DNA of 64,000 bases from Achromobacter mucicolens (GTDB taxonomy: Bacteria; Pseudomonadota; Gammaproteobacteria; Burkholderiales; Burkholderiaceae_B), in the NCBI RefSeq assembly GCF_902859725.1, contig NZ_CADIJP010000003.1, positions 124,001 to 188,000 of the forward strand, read 5' to 3'. The position numbers and the translations under genes were made by a program. Position 1 is the stretch's first letter. Each line of letters opens with the position of its first letter. Shown in pieces: positions 17,959 to 26,379 of this stretch. The notes under the pieces are model-generated. The model was not told the origin of the DNA. It ran no database searches and saw nothing but the letters and a program-made list of their open reading frames with translations.

Positions 17959-18768
17959 ATGCCCGCAGGCCAATTCCTCATGCAACGCAGCGCCATCGCC
18001 GGCGTGCAGGCCGTTTCCGCCTGCAGCGGGCACGCGTTTGCGCGCCACACGCACGAGCAGTTCGGCATCGGCGTGATGCGCGCGGGCGCGCAGGTGTCGC
18101 ACAGCGGGCGCGGCCAGGTCGAAGCCGGACCGGGCTACGTCATCACGGTCAATCCGGGCGAGGTGCACGATGGCGCGCCCGTGGGCGGCGGTGCGCGCGC
18201 CTGGCAGATGCTGTATCTGGACCCAGACGTGGTCCACGCCTGCAGCCAGGAGATCGCGGGCGCATCGCGCTACGAATTCGAGCACCCCGCCCGCGAACAG
18301 CCGGCGCTCGGCCGCGCGGTCCTGGCGCTGTATGCGCAGGTGACTTCCGGCGCGCCGGCGCTGGCGTGCGAGGCGCTGCTGCTGCGTGTGCTGGCGCAGG
18401 CCGGCGGGCCGCGCGGGGCGCCCGTGTCTGCGTCCGGCCGGGAAGGCGTGCCCGAGTCCTTGCGCCATGCGCTGTCGCTGATTGACGACGATCCGGCCGC
18501 CGCCCTGTCGCTGGCCGACCTGGCTGGCGTCGCGGGGCTCTCACGCTACCAGGTGCTGCGCGCCTTCACGCGCGCGACGGGACTGACCCCGCATGCCTAC
18601 CAGACGCAGCGCCGCCTGCTGCTGGTGCGCCGCCTGATCCGGCAGGGCGTGGCCCTGGCCGACGCGGCCGCGCTGGGCGGGTTTGCCGACCAGAGCCACA
18701 TGACGCGCACCTTCGCCCGAGCCTATGGCGTGTCGCCGCGCCGGTATGCCTTGGCGGCCGGCGCCTGA
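17959..18768 (+). CDS. AraC family transcriptional regulator
   Basis: A 269-residue AraC-type regulator with an N-terminal cupin-like sensing domain (about residues 10-150; HTHEQFGIGVMRAG, NPGEVHDGAP) and two helix-turn-helix motifs at the C-terminus (about 180-265; LSLADLAGVAGLSRYQVLRAFTRATGLTPHAYQTQRRL, then GFADQSHMTRTFARAYGVSPRRYA). Such 'LeuE/EamA-linked' regulators often control the exporter next door; the EamA transporter begins 75 bp downstream in the same direction. The ATG at 17959 is one of two plausible starts (the other is at 17980). Confidence 0.9.
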   Translation: MPAGQFLMQRSAIAGVQAVSACSGHAFARHTHEQFGIGVMRAGAQVSHSGRGQVEAGPGYVITVNPGEVHDGAPVGGGARAWQMLYLDPDVVHACSQEIAGASRYEFEHPAREQPALGRAVLALYAQVTSGAPALACEALLLRVLAQAGGPRGAPVSASGREGVPESLRHALSLIDDDPAAALSLADLAGVAGLSRYQVLRAFTRATGLTPHAYQTQRRLLLVRRLIRQGVALADAAALGGFADQSHMTRTFARAYGVSPRRYALAAGA

Positions 18769-18843
18769 CCCTGCAATTTCGTTCAAGACCGACGCCGCCC
18801 CGCCCGCTTACGCTGCGCTTTTCCACAAGGGGGAAGGCGCGCG

Positions 18844-19743
18844 ATGGCGATCAGCAAGCAACGGCTCGGGTATCTCTATCTGGCGGGGGCCATGGTGCTG
18901 GTGGGCAGTACCGTGACCGCCAGCAAGATCATTGGCGCTGGCCTGCCGCCCTTCACCGCGACCGCGTTGCGCTTTGCCATCGCGCTGCCGTGCTTCGCGC
19001 TGCTGATGGCCGCGTCGGGCGCGCGCATGCCCCGGCTGGACCGCCGCGACTGGCTGCTGCTGACCGTGCAGGCCGTGGCGGGCAGCGTGGGGTACACGAC
19101 GCTGCTCATCGCGGGGTTGCAACGCACATCGGCGGTGGACGGCGGGGTCATTCTGGGGACACTGCCGCTCGTCACCGCCGCGATTGCCGTGCTGCTCCTG
19201 GGCGAGCGCCCGGGCAAGGCGGCCTTGGCGGCGATCGGCCTGGCGGCATTCGGCGTGTGGCTGATGTCGGGCCATGCGGCCGGACCCGGCAAGGCAGGAT
19301 CGCTGGCCGGCAATGCGCTGATCCTGGGCGCCGTGGCTTGCGAGGGGCTCTTCATCCTGTTGAACAAGCGCCTGCGCACGCCCGTTGCGCCGCTGGCGCT
19401 GTCGACGCTGATGGCGGCGTTTGGTCTCGTATTTTCGGCCGCGGCCAGCCTCGCGGAGGCGCCCTGGACGCTGACATTCACGCAGGACGCGGTGGCGGCG
19501 GTCGCGTACTACGCGCTTGTGCCCACGGTGGGCGGCTTTCTGCTCTGGTATGCCGGGGCAGCGCGCGTGCCCGGCTCGGAAGCGGCGCTGTTCACCGCGC
19601 TGGCGCCGGTATCCGCCGTGCTGCTGGCCGCCGGCGTGCTGAAAGAGCCGCTGTCGGCCGCGCAGATCGCCGGCATGGGCTGCGTGCTGGGCGCGGTCGT
19701 GGTGCTGGGCGGCACGCGGCGGGCGGCTGCTAACCCCGGCTGA
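18844..19743 (+). CDS. EamA (DMT) family transporter
   Basis: Inner-membrane permease of the drug/metabolite transporter superfamily, 299 residues with ten hydrophobic helices arranged as two EamA repeats (about residues 8-140 and 150-290). The first contains LPPFTATALRFAIALP, the second an equivalent region near SEAALFTALAPVSAVLLA, typical of small-metabolite or amino-acid exporters. Substrate unknown. Preceded by the AraC regulator; its 3' end overlaps the convergent MarR gene by 14 bp. AGGGGGAAGG serves as ribosome site. Confidence 0.9.
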   Translation: MAISKQRLGYLYLAGAMVLVGSTVTASKIIGAGLPPFTATALRFAIALPCFALLMAASGARMPRLDRRDWLLLTVQAVAGSVGYTTLLIAGLQRTSAVDGGVILGTLPLVTAAIAVLLLGERPGKAALAAIGLAAFGVWLMSGHAAGPGKAGSLAGNALILGAVACEGLFILLNKRLRTPVAPLALSTLMAAFGLVFSAAASLAEAPWTLTFTQDAVAAVAYYALVPTVGGFLLWYAGAARVPGSEAALFTALAPVSAVLLAAGVLKEPLSAAQIAGMGCVLGAVVVLGGTRRAAANPG

Positions 19744-20206
19744 AGGCCAGCGCGAACTCGTCGGAAAAGATGTCGGCCAGCGCGTGCCGCAGGGCCGCGG
19801 CGCGCTCGGCGCCGTAGGCGGCCTCGAAACGGTTCTGCGCGTCTTTCCACAGACGGCGCGATTCGGCCAGCTTCGCGCGGCCGGTCTCGGTCAGTTCGAC
19901 CCGGCGGCTGCGGCCGTCCAGCGGGTCGCGCATCATGCGCACGTAGCCGTCGCGCTGCAGGGGCTTGAGGTTGTGGGCGAGCGCGGACCGGTCCAGCACC
20001 ATTGCGCGGGCCAGATCCGTCATCGAGGGCGAACCTGCGCGCGCGATGTGCACCAGGATCGAATGCTGCGACACCTTCAGCCCGCAGGGCGCCAGCACCG
20101 TGTCGTACAACTGGGACACGCGGCGCGTCGCCTTGCGCAGCGCCGCGCCGTTGCAGATGAGCGGATCCGGAGGAACGGCGGGGCCAGGGAGCGGGGCGTC
20201 GGACAT
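19730..20206 (-). CDS. MarR family transcriptional regulator
   Basis: A 158-residue winged-helix regulator: LRKATRRVSQLYDTVLAPCGLKVSQHSILVHIARAG, then the recognition region MTDLARAMVLDRSALAHNLKPLQRDGYV and the wing RDPLDGRSRRVELTETGRAKL, all typical of MarR. A start 12 codons upstream (20242) is also possible; neither has a clear ribosome site. It is divergent from a MATE efflux gene, the usual arrangement for a MarR repressor of an exporter, and two direct repeats overlap the exporter's promoter. Confidence 0.88.
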   Translation of the reverse strand: MSDAPLPGPAVPPDPLICNGAALRKATRRVSQLYDTVLAPCGLKVSQHSILVHIARAGSPSMTDLARAMVLDRSALAHNLKPLQRDGYVRMMRDPLDGRSRRVELTETGRAKLAESRRLWKDAQNRFEAAYGAERAAALRHALADIFSDEFALAFSRG

Positions 20207-20277
20207 GGCGAGCGGCGAAGGAAAGTGTGCGGGCAAGGACATAACGCTAACGCCGGGGCAGGCACCGCGTCCAGCGC

Positions 20278-20311
20278 GATATTGACAGATATTGGCATAT
20301 GCACGTAAATT
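20278..20311 (+). promoter_or_regulatory. Promoter of the MATE gene with overlapping direct repeats
   Basis: TTGACA (20282-20287) and TAAATT (20306-20311) are separated by 18 bp and lie 28 bp before the MATE start. The -35 box is embedded in two adjacent 10-bp direct repeats, GATATTGACA and GATATTGGCA (20278-20297), one helical turn apart; these are candidate sites for the divergently encoded MarR protein. Confidence 0.6.
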
Positions 20312-20339
20312 TTGCCGACCCCTTTCACCGGCCCGTCCC

Positions 20340-21740
20340 ATGACCGCGACCGTTCCGCCTCGCCCCGCCAATGCGCGCTTGCAGGCCATGCTGCACGCCC
20401 CCATCGCGCCCACGCTCGCGCGGCTGGCGTGGCCCAACATCCTGATGATGCTGGCGCAGTCGTCCACCGGCCTGATCGAAACCTGGTTTCTCGCGCGCTT
20501 GGGCACGCCGGTGCTGGCGGGCGTGGCGCTGGTCGTGCCGGTCCTGATGCTGATGCAGAACATATCGCAGGGCGCGATGGGCGGCGGCATATCCGCGGCG
20601 GTGGCGCGGGCGCTGGGCGGCGGCCGCCAGCAAGAGGCGGACCAGCTCGTGCTGCACGCGGTCGTGCTCAACGCGTTGCTGGGCGTTCTGTTCTGCGTGC
20701 TGTTGCTGGCCTTCGGGCCGGCGCTGTACCGGGCGCTGGGCGCCGAGGGCGCAGCCCTCGATGCGGCGCTGGCCTATTCCAACGTCATCTTTGGCGGCAT
20801 CGTGCTGATGTGGCTGATGAACGCCTTCGCCAGCGCCATCCGGGGCACCGGCAACATGCTGGTGCCGGGCGCGGTCATCTGCGGCGGCGCGCTGCTGCTG
20901 ATTCCCCTGTCGCCGTGCCTGATCTTTGGCTGGGGCCCTTTCCCCGCGCTGGGCGTGGCCGGCGGCGGCTGGGCGCTGGTGATCTACTACGCGGTGGGCA
21001 CGCTCATCCTGGGTGCGTACTGCGCCAGCGGCCGCAACGCGGCGCGGCTCGTGGCCAGCCGGCTGCACGTCACGCTGATGCGCAACATCCTCAGCGTGGG
21101 TGCGTTGGCCACCATCAACCCGCTGCTGACCAACGCGCTGGTGGCCCTGACCGCCGCATTGGTGGGCGCCTACGCGGGCGAGGCCGCTGTCGCGGGTTAT
21201 GGGGTGGCGGTCCGGCTTGAATACCTGCTGATGCCGATTGCGTTCGGCCTGGGCGCGCCCATGGTGGCGATGGTGGGCTCCAACATCGGCGCCGGGCAGC
21301 CCGAGCGCGCCATGCGCATCGCCTTGACCGGCGGGGCGATGGCCTTCGTGCTGGCCGAAGCGATCGAGCTGGCCGCGGCGTGTTTTCCCGAGGCATGGCT
21401 GCGTCTCTTTGGCGCGCAGGATCACATGCTGCAGGCGGGCGCCGACTACTTGCGCACGGTGGGCCCGGTGTACGGGTTCTTTGCGCTCGGCTTTTCGCTG
21501 TACTTCGCGTCGCAGGGCGCGGGCCGGCTGAAGTGGCCGTTGACCGCGGGATTCCTGCGGCTGCTCATCGGCATCGGGGCGGGCGGCATTGCGCTGCACC
21601 TGACCGGGTCGCTGACCGTGTTCTTCGTGATTTCGGCCGTGGCAATGTGCGTCTACGGCCTGGTCATCCTGGCCGCCGTCGCGTCGGGGTCCTGGTTCGG
21701 CCCCGGGCACCTGCCGGGGCGACGGCTGTTCGCGCGGTGA
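20340..21740 (+). CDS. MATE family multidrug/toxin efflux protein
   Basis: A 466-residue membrane protein with twelve helices and the two homologous MatE halves (about residues 18-180 and 240-410). Features include LARLAWPNILMMLAQSSTGLIETWFLARLG at the first helix pair and a second-half equivalent YGVAVRLEYLLMPIAFGLGAPMVAMVGSNIGAGQPERA. MATE proteins export cationic drugs or metabolites by proton or sodium antiport. The ATG at 20340 follows the promoter and agrees with the start of the family. The 3' end overlaps the convergent LysR gene by 77 bp. Confidence 0.92.
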   Translation: MTATVPPRPANARLQAMLHAPIAPTLARLAWPNILMMLAQSSTGLIETWFLARLGTPVLAGVALVVPVLMLMQNISQGAMGGGISAAVARALGGGRQQEADQLVLHAVVLNALLGVLFCVLLLAFGPALYRALGAEGAALDAALAYSNVIFGGIVLMWLMNAFASAIRGTGNMLVPGAVICGGALLLIPLSPCLIFGWGPFPALGVAGGGWALVIYYAVGTLILGAYCASGRNAARLVASRLHVTLMRNILSVGALATINPLLTNALVALTAALVGAYAGEAAVAGYGVAVRLEYLLMPIAFGLGAPMVAMVGSNIGAGQPERAMRIALTGGAMAFVLAEAIELAAACFPEAWLRLFGAQDHMLQAGADYLRTVGPVYGFFALGFSLYFASQGAGRLKWPLTAGFLRLLIGIGAGGIALHLTGSLTVFFVISAVAMCVYGLVILAAVASGSWFGPGHLPGRRLFAR

Positions 21741-22677
21741 TGCCTGCCGGCGATTTTTCCGACGCATTTTCCGGCGCATTTGCCCGCACATTTTCCGGCG
21801 CATCGCGCAACGCATACGCAACCAGCTCATCCGCGTACGCAGGCAGATCGTCGCGCACGCACAGCACCAGGTCGCGCGCGGCCCAGGGATCGGCCAGCGC
21901 CACCCGGCTCACGCCCGCCGCGCGTCCATAACGCAGCGCCGCTGCTCGCGGCACGATGGCCACGCCCACGCCCTGGCCCACCATCCGGCACACGGCGTCG
22001 AAGCTGCGCAGCCGCACGCGATAGGACAGGGACCTGCCGCTGCGGCGCGCATGATGCGCAATGTGTTCCTGCAGCGCGCTGCCCTGCACCAGTCCCACGA
22101 AGTCATGCCCGGCCACGTCCTGCAACAGCACCTGCGGCTGCGCCGCCAGCGGATGGCCGCGCGGCACGATCAGCGTCAGCGGATCGTGCCGGAATATGCG
22201 CGTGCGCAAGCCATGCAGGTCGGCCGAGTCCGCCAGCACCCCGATGTCGCACGCGCCCGCCCGCAGCGCGTCGGCGATCTCGTGGCTGAGGCGTTCTTCC
22301 AGGTCGACGGAAATATGCGGGTGGTCCTTGAGGAACGCGCCGAGCACGGGCGGCAGGTATTCGCTGAGCGCCGTGGTGTTGCACAGCACGCGCACGTGCC
22401 CCTTCAGGCCGGCCCCGTAGTGGTCGAGTTCACCGCGCATGCGGTCGATCTGGCCCAGCACCAGCCGGGCATGGTGGACCAGCGTGCGCCCGGCGGGTGT
22501 GACCTGCACGCCGCGCGGCTCGCGCACCAGCAACGGCACGCCCAGCGCGTCTTCCATGCCGCGGATGCGCTCGCTGGCCGAGGCCAGCGTCATGTGCGAA
22601 CGCCCCGCGCCCGCCGTGATGGAGCCGGTTTCGTGCACATTCAAAAATAGGCGAAGGTCGGTCAGGTCGAAACGCAT
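21664..22677 (-). CDS. LysR family transcriptional regulator
   Basis: A 337-residue regulator with the LysR helix-turn-helix (about residues 5-62; DLRLFLNVHETGSITAGAGRSHMTLASASERIRGMEDALGVPLL) and a substrate-binding-like effector domain (about 90-290). The last 45 residues are a polar, alanine/proline/arginine-rich tail with a small repeat (APENVRANAPENASEK) that runs antisense into the end of the MATE gene; homologs of this family usually end before it. Divergent from a TauE/SafE permease, with a good T-N11-A palindrome in between. Confidence 0.88.
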   Translation of the reverse strand: MRFDLTDLRLFLNVHETGSITAGAGRSHMTLASASERIRGMEDALGVPLLVREPRGVQVTPAGRTLVHHARLVLGQIDRMRGELDHYGAGLKGHVRVLCNTTALSEYLPPVLGAFLKDHPHISVDLEERLSHEIADALRAGACDIGVLADSADLHGLRTRIFRHDPLTLIVPRGHPLAAQPQVLLQDVAGHDFVGLVQGSALQEHIAHHARRSGRSLSYRVRLRSFDAVCRMVGQGVGVAIVPRAAALRYGRAAGVSRVALADPWAARDLVLCVRDDLPAYADELVAYALRDAPENVRANAPENASEKSPAGITARTAVAPAGARGRTRTPTRRRPG

Positions 22678-22709
22678 GGAAAAAAGCGTAGCACGCGAGC
22701 CTCAGGCAC

Positions 22710-22724
22710 ATCCATAGACTGGAT
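22710..22724 (+). promoter_or_regulatory. LysR-type operator candidate
   Basis: ATCCATAGACTGGAT is a perfect inverted repeat (ATCCA / TGGAT) that fits the T-N11-A rule for LysR boxes. It lies 33 bp upstream of the LysR start and about 237 bp before the TauE gene. Confidence 0.55.
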
Positions 22725-22960
22725 AAGCCAGATCCCGATAGGCGCATCGCGGCGCGATCGTCAGAATGCGTTCATCCCCCCTTCAGAAAAGGCGAAGAAC
22801 ATGAACCTCGCACCGTTGCGCACCCGCGCCGCGTGCTGGCCGCGCGTGGCCGAGACCGCATCCACGCTGCATGCCTCAGGCGTGGCCGAAGCGAACCACG
22901 ATCTCGGCGGCCCCTCACGCCTGCCCGCCAATACGCGCTGACCGCGCACTGCGAGCCCGC

Positions 22961-23716
22961 ATGAATCTCTTGGACCCGGTTTTGCTGGCCGCCGTTGTCG
23001 CGGTGTTCGTCCTGGCGGGCGTGGTCAAGGGCGTGGTCGGCCTGGGCCTGCCCACGATTTCCATGGCGCTGTTGGCACTGGTGATGGCGCCCGCGCAGGC
23101 GGCGGCGCTGCTCATCGTGCCGTCGCTGATCACCAACCTGTGGCAGGCGCGGCCGAGGGTCACGCTGCGGGCGGTGCTCCGCCGGATCGCGGGCATGCAG
23201 GCGGGCGTCTGCGCCGGGACGGTGGCGGGCGCGCTGTGGCTGGGTCCGCCTTCGGGCGAGTGGGCGGGCATCTGCCTGGGATTGGCGCTGGTGGCCTATG
23301 CCGGGTGGGGACTGTTTGGCGCGCCGCCCACGGTGCAGCCCCGTCACGAACCCTGGCTGGGCATCGCCGCCGGCGCCGTCACCGGCGTCATCACGGCGGC
23401 CACGGGCGTCTTCGTCATCCCCGCCGTGCCGTATCTGCAGGCGCTGAACCTGGACAAGAACGCGCTCATCCAGGCCATGGGAATTTCCTTCACGGTGTCG
23501 ACCGCGGCGCTTGCTGCGGGCCTGTGGCTCAACGGCGGCTACACGGCCGGCGCGGCAAGCGCGTCCCTTCTGATGCTGCTGCCCGCGCTGGCCGGCATGG
23601 CCTTGGGGCAACGGCTGCGCAACCGGATGTCCGCGCGCACCTTCAAGCTGTGCTTCATGGTCAGCCTGGCGCTGCTGGGCGCCTATCAGGCCGGACGCGG
23701 CCTGCTGGGCGTCTAG
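22961..23716 (+). CDS. TauE/SafE family permease (sulfite exporter-like)
   Basis: A 251-residue inner-membrane protein with about eight helices and the duplicated TauE/SafE signature: GVVKGVVGLGLPTISMALLAL in the first half and GAVTGVITAATGVFVIPAVPYLQALNLDKNALIQAMGISFTVST in the second. The family moves sulfite, sulfoacetate or other organosulfur anions, usually outward; the substrate here is unknown. The ATG at 22961 begins the first helix. Divergent LysR gene upstream; its 3' end overlaps the convergent SDR gene by four bases. Confidence 0.9.
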   Translation: MNLLDPVLLAAVVAVFVLAGVVKGVVGLGLPTISMALLALVMAPAQAAALLIVPSLITNLWQARPRVTLRAVLRRIAGMQAGVCAGTVAGALWLGPPSGEWAGICLGLALVAYAGWGLFGAPPTVQPRHEPWLGIAAGAVTGVITAATGVFVIPAVPYLQALNLDKNALIQAMGISFTVSTAALAAGLWLNGGYTAGAASASLLMLLPALAGMALGQRLRNRMSARTFKLCFMVSLALLGAYQAGRGLLGV

Positions 23717-24528
23717 GCGGCCAGCCGGCGTGCGTCGACAAAACCGATCGAGACCGACATCTCGCGCCAGCGCGCCAGCTCCTGCTGCACCGACTGGATC
23801 TTGCTGCGCGCCTGGTCGAAAGCATCGCGGCCCAGGAACAGGTGCAGCGGCGCGTATTGCGCCTGCGCGGCATCGATCAGCGCTTGCGCCGCCTTGGCCG
23901 GGTCGCCGCTCTGATCCCAGCCCTGCGCGCCGCGCGCGGAAAGCTCCGGCGACACCTCGGATTCGCCTGCGCGCATCGCCCCGGGATAGACGAGCGAAAC
24001 CCGGATACCCAGCGGCGCGGCTTCGGCGGCCAAGGATTCGGTCAGCCCGCAGACGGCGAACTTGGCGGCGCTGTAGGCGCCCCATTGCGTCGTGCGCCCG
24101 TCGAAGCCCAGGATCGACGAAATGTTGAACACATGCCCGCCGCGCTGCGCGCGCAGGCGCGGCATCACGGCGCGGATGACGTTCAGCACGCCGAACACGT
24201 GGGTATCGAACGTGCCGCGCAACTGCGCGTCGGTCAACCTGTCGAGCGCGCCCTGCACCCCTTGCCCGGCGCCGTTCACCACTACGTCGATCCCGCCGAA
24301 CGCGGCGACGGCGGCATCGACGGCGCGGCGCGCCGCGCGCTCGTCGGCCAGGTTGACCGTCAGCGGCAGGAACCGCCCTTCGAGCTTGGCGCCCACCGCC
24401 TCCAGCAACGCATCGCCATCACCTGAGGTGGCGGCCACCTTGTGTCCCTGGTTCAGCAGCATTTTGACCAGGGTGATGCCCAGGCCCGCCGATACGTCCG
24501 TCACCAACCAGATTTTTTCGGTATTCAT
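23713..24528 (-). CDS. Short-chain dehydrogenase/reductase
   Basis: A 271-residue NAD(P)-dependent oxidoreductase of the classical SDR family. It has the cofactor-binding loop TDVSAGLG (the first glycine of TGxxxGxG is aspartate here), NGAG after strand 4, and the catalytic set with serine in NISSILG and YSAAK. The C-terminal part (LFLGRDAFDQARSKIQSVQQELARWREMS) resembles the YgfF/'oxidoreductase, SDR family' branch near SDR enzymes of unknown substrate. AAGGGA precedes the ATG at 24528. The tail-to-tail overlap with the TauE gene is four bases. Confidence 0.9.
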   Translation of the reverse strand: MNTEKIWLVTDVSAGLGITLVKMLLNQGHKVAATSGDGDALLEAVGAKLEGRFLPLTVNLADERAARRAVDAAVAAFGGIDVVVNGAGQGVQGALDRLTDAQLRGTFDTHVFGVLNVIRAVMPRLRAQRGGHVFNISSILGFDGRTTQWGAYSAAKFAVCGLTESLAAEAAPLGIRVSLVYPGAMRAGESEVSPELSARGAQGWDQSGDPAKAAQALIDAAQAQYAPLHLFLGRDAFDQARSKIQSVQQELARWREMSVSIGFVDARRLAA

Positions 24529-24788
24529 GCGATTCCCTTTCCTTGCTTGCGGCGGCCGGCAAGATGCCGTGCCGCCCGGCCGATGCCGCCGCGCTTGGCA
24601 AAACCACGGCCGGCGCGGCCCTGGACAGGATAGTAAGAATCGTCCGCGCGGGCGTACAGGCAGGATCTTGCGTGAAACCTGCCTATTTCTACGGCAATGC
24701 GATATGGCGGATAATCCGTCTGTTTGCCGCCGCCTTGCGCGGCGGATCATCACGGGGGCAACCGCCCCCGCTGCTTTCGGAGTCAGCT

Positions 24789-25121
24789 ATGTATCGCGGC
24801 ATTGAGGCGATCGAACACTTCATGGAATCCATCGGCCTGACCTGGCGGCCCGGCCAAGCCGAACGCGCCGAACTGCGCGTCAGCTACCGCATCGGCAACA
24901 CCCGCCCGCTGGGCATCGACCGCACCCTGGTGGAATTCCACTGCGATGCGAAGCGCGCAAAGGTGTGGGTGCCGGAGTTCTCGCGCACCAGTTTTCACCA
25001 GTGGTTCGAAGTGCCCTACCAGGAATTCGAGTTCACGCCGGGCGGCTCCATGCTGAAGATCAAGGCCGCCGCCCGCGGCAACGCGCCGCCCTACAGCGTG
25101 GGCATCAAGCCGCTGGCCTGA
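24789..25121 (+). CDS. Conserved small protein of unknown function
   Basis: A 110-residue soluble protein without signal peptide or helices that span the membrane. It is rich in beta-type sequence (AELRVSYRIGNTRPLGIDRTLVEFHCDAKRAKVWVPEFSRTSFHQWFEVPYQEFEF). The ATG at 24789 follows TCGGAG at a good distance. The codon use and length of conserved-looking sequence argue for a real gene; I do not recognise the family. The flanking SDR and GNAT genes point away or toward it on the other strand, so it is a single-gene unit. Confidence 0.72.
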   Translation: MYRGIEAIEHFMESIGLTWRPGQAERAELRVSYRIGNTRPLGIDRTLVEFHCDAKRAKVWVPEFSRTSFHQWFEVPYQEFEFTPGGSMLKIKAAARGNAPPYSVGIKPLA

Positions 25122-25142
25122 TCGCCCCGCCCCGAACGCCGG

Positions 25143-25679
25143 TCATAGCTGCTTGTACATGATCGTCGTTCCATCCACCTTGTCCGGGTCGAGCGGATCG
25201 CGCGCAAAGCCCGGAATCACCCCCACGGTCTGGTAGCCCAGCGACGCATATAGCGGCTCGGCCGAGTCGCCCGTGCGCGTGTCCAGCGTGAGCAGGCTGC
25301 GATGCAGCCGCCGCGCCATGTCCTCGACCTCGCCCATCAACCGGCGCGCAATGCCCTGGCGCCGGAAATCCGGATGCACCAGCAGCTTGCGCACCTCGGC
25401 GCGGTGCGGCTGGTTGGGCGGCGTATCCACGTCCAACTGCACGGAACCGGCCACCCGCCCGTCCACCCGCGCCACCCACAACTTGACCGCGCCGCTTTCC
25501 ACGGCCGGCAGCACCTTGCGGCGCCAGAACGCCTGCGCGTCGTCATGGCTGTACGGCAGCACGAAGCTGACGCTGGCGCCGCCCTGCACGCATGCGTGCA
25601 GCAAGGTGGCGAGGTCGGACACGGAGGCTGCGGCGGCGTCGGCCGGCAGCAGCGTCAATTCAAGATTTGAAGGCGTCAT
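25143..25679 (-). CDS. GNAT family N-acetyltransferase
   Basis: A 178-residue acetyltransferase of the GNAT fold. The acetyl-CoA binding motif is V-R-K-L-L-V-H-P-D-F-R-R-Q-G-I-A-R-R-L-M (about residues 96-115), following strand 4 (GSVQLDVD) and leading to LYASLGYQTVGVIPGFA in the C-terminal part. Substrate unknown. It starts six bases after the stop of the XRE-cupin regulator, so the two form an operon; regulator-acetyltransferase pairs of this kind are common in betaproteobacteria. Confidence 0.92.
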   Translation of the reverse strand: MTPSNLELTLLPADAAAASVSDLATLLHACVQGGASVSFVLPYSHDDAQAFWRRKVLPAVESGAVKLWVARVDGRVAGSVQLDVDTPPNQPHRAEVRKLLVHPDFRRQGIARRLMGEVEDMARRLHRSLLTLDTRTGDSAEPLYASLGYQTVGVIPGFARDPLDPDKVDGTTIMYKQL

Positions 25680-25685
25680 GGGGGC

Positions 25686-26261
25686 TCAGACAATGAATAG
25701 CAGGTAGCGGGCGCCGCGATGCGGCGGGGTGACGAAGGTGCTGGCGCCGAATAGCTGGTAGCGCAGACAGTCGCCCGGCAGCAGGCGGTGCGCCTGCCCG
25801 TCCACCGTGACGGACAGCTCGCCGTCCAGCATCAGCAGATGGTGTTCAAGACCGGGCCGGGGGGATTGCTCGTAATGGATGCGGGCATCGGCAGCCAATT
25901 CGCAGGCCAGCACCTCGCCGGCCAGGCGTTGCGAGGGCGGCGACACCGAACGGCGCGTGAAGCCCACGCTGTCGTCCACCCACACGGACTGCGCGGCTTC
26001 CGGCACGCAGGCGGCAAAGTCGTCCTCGACCATCAGCATGAGGCGCGACAGGGTCATGCCGTGAGCGGCGCACAGCTTGCCGAGCACGCTGGCGGTGGGA
26101 CTGACCTCGCCATTCTCCAGCCGGGACAGGGTGGCGCGGCTGATGCCGGCCCGGCTGGCCAGATCGTCCAGGGACCAGCCGCGTTCCTGGCGCAGCGTTT
26201 TGAGCCGGGCGGCAAGACGAAGGTCCAGCCCGGCGTCGGCAGAAGCGTTTGTGTTTTCCAT
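25686..26261 (-). CDS. XRE family regulator with cupin domain
   Basis: A 191-residue regulator: helix-turn-helix of the Cro/C1 type at about residues 15-70 (LAARLKTLRQERGWSLDDLASRAGISRATLSRLENGEVSPTASVLGKL) and a C-terminal cupin domain at about 110-190 (HYEQSPRPGLEHHLLMLDGELSVTVDGQAHRLLPGDCLRY). Proteins of this architecture sense small ligands and repress nearby enzyme genes. The ATG at 26261 sits inside a large inverted repeat, which suggests autoregulation. Co-transcribed with the GNAT gene. Confidence 0.92.
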   Translation of the reverse strand: MENTNASADAGLDLRLAARLKTLRQERGWSLDDLASRAGISRATLSRLENGEVSPTASVLGKLCAAHGMTLSRLMLMVEDDFAACVPEAAQSVWVDDSVGFTRRSVSPPSQRLAGEVLACELAADARIHYEQSPRPGLEHHLLMLDGELSVTVDGQAHRLLPGDCLRYQLFGASTFVTPPHRGARYLLFIV

Positions 26262-26284
26262 ATTTGGGAATTTATCCCGTATAT
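26260..26284 (-). promoter_or_regulatory. Inverted-repeat operator at the start of the XRE-cupin gene
   Basis: Half-sites ATATTTGGGA and TCCCGTATAT, separated by five bases, form a 25-bp inverted repeat with eight of ten positions paired. It overlaps the start codon of the XRE-cupin regulator, as expected for autorepression, and lies about 100 bp before the divergent phospholipase D gene. Confidence 0.6.
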
Positions 26285-26379
26285 GAAAAACCGTCGACTG
26301 CGTGGTTTCCCCAATGCGCGATTCGTTCGGCCGCCGGACACTACGGAGGACCCGCGCAGGATTCGGCACAATAGCGGTC

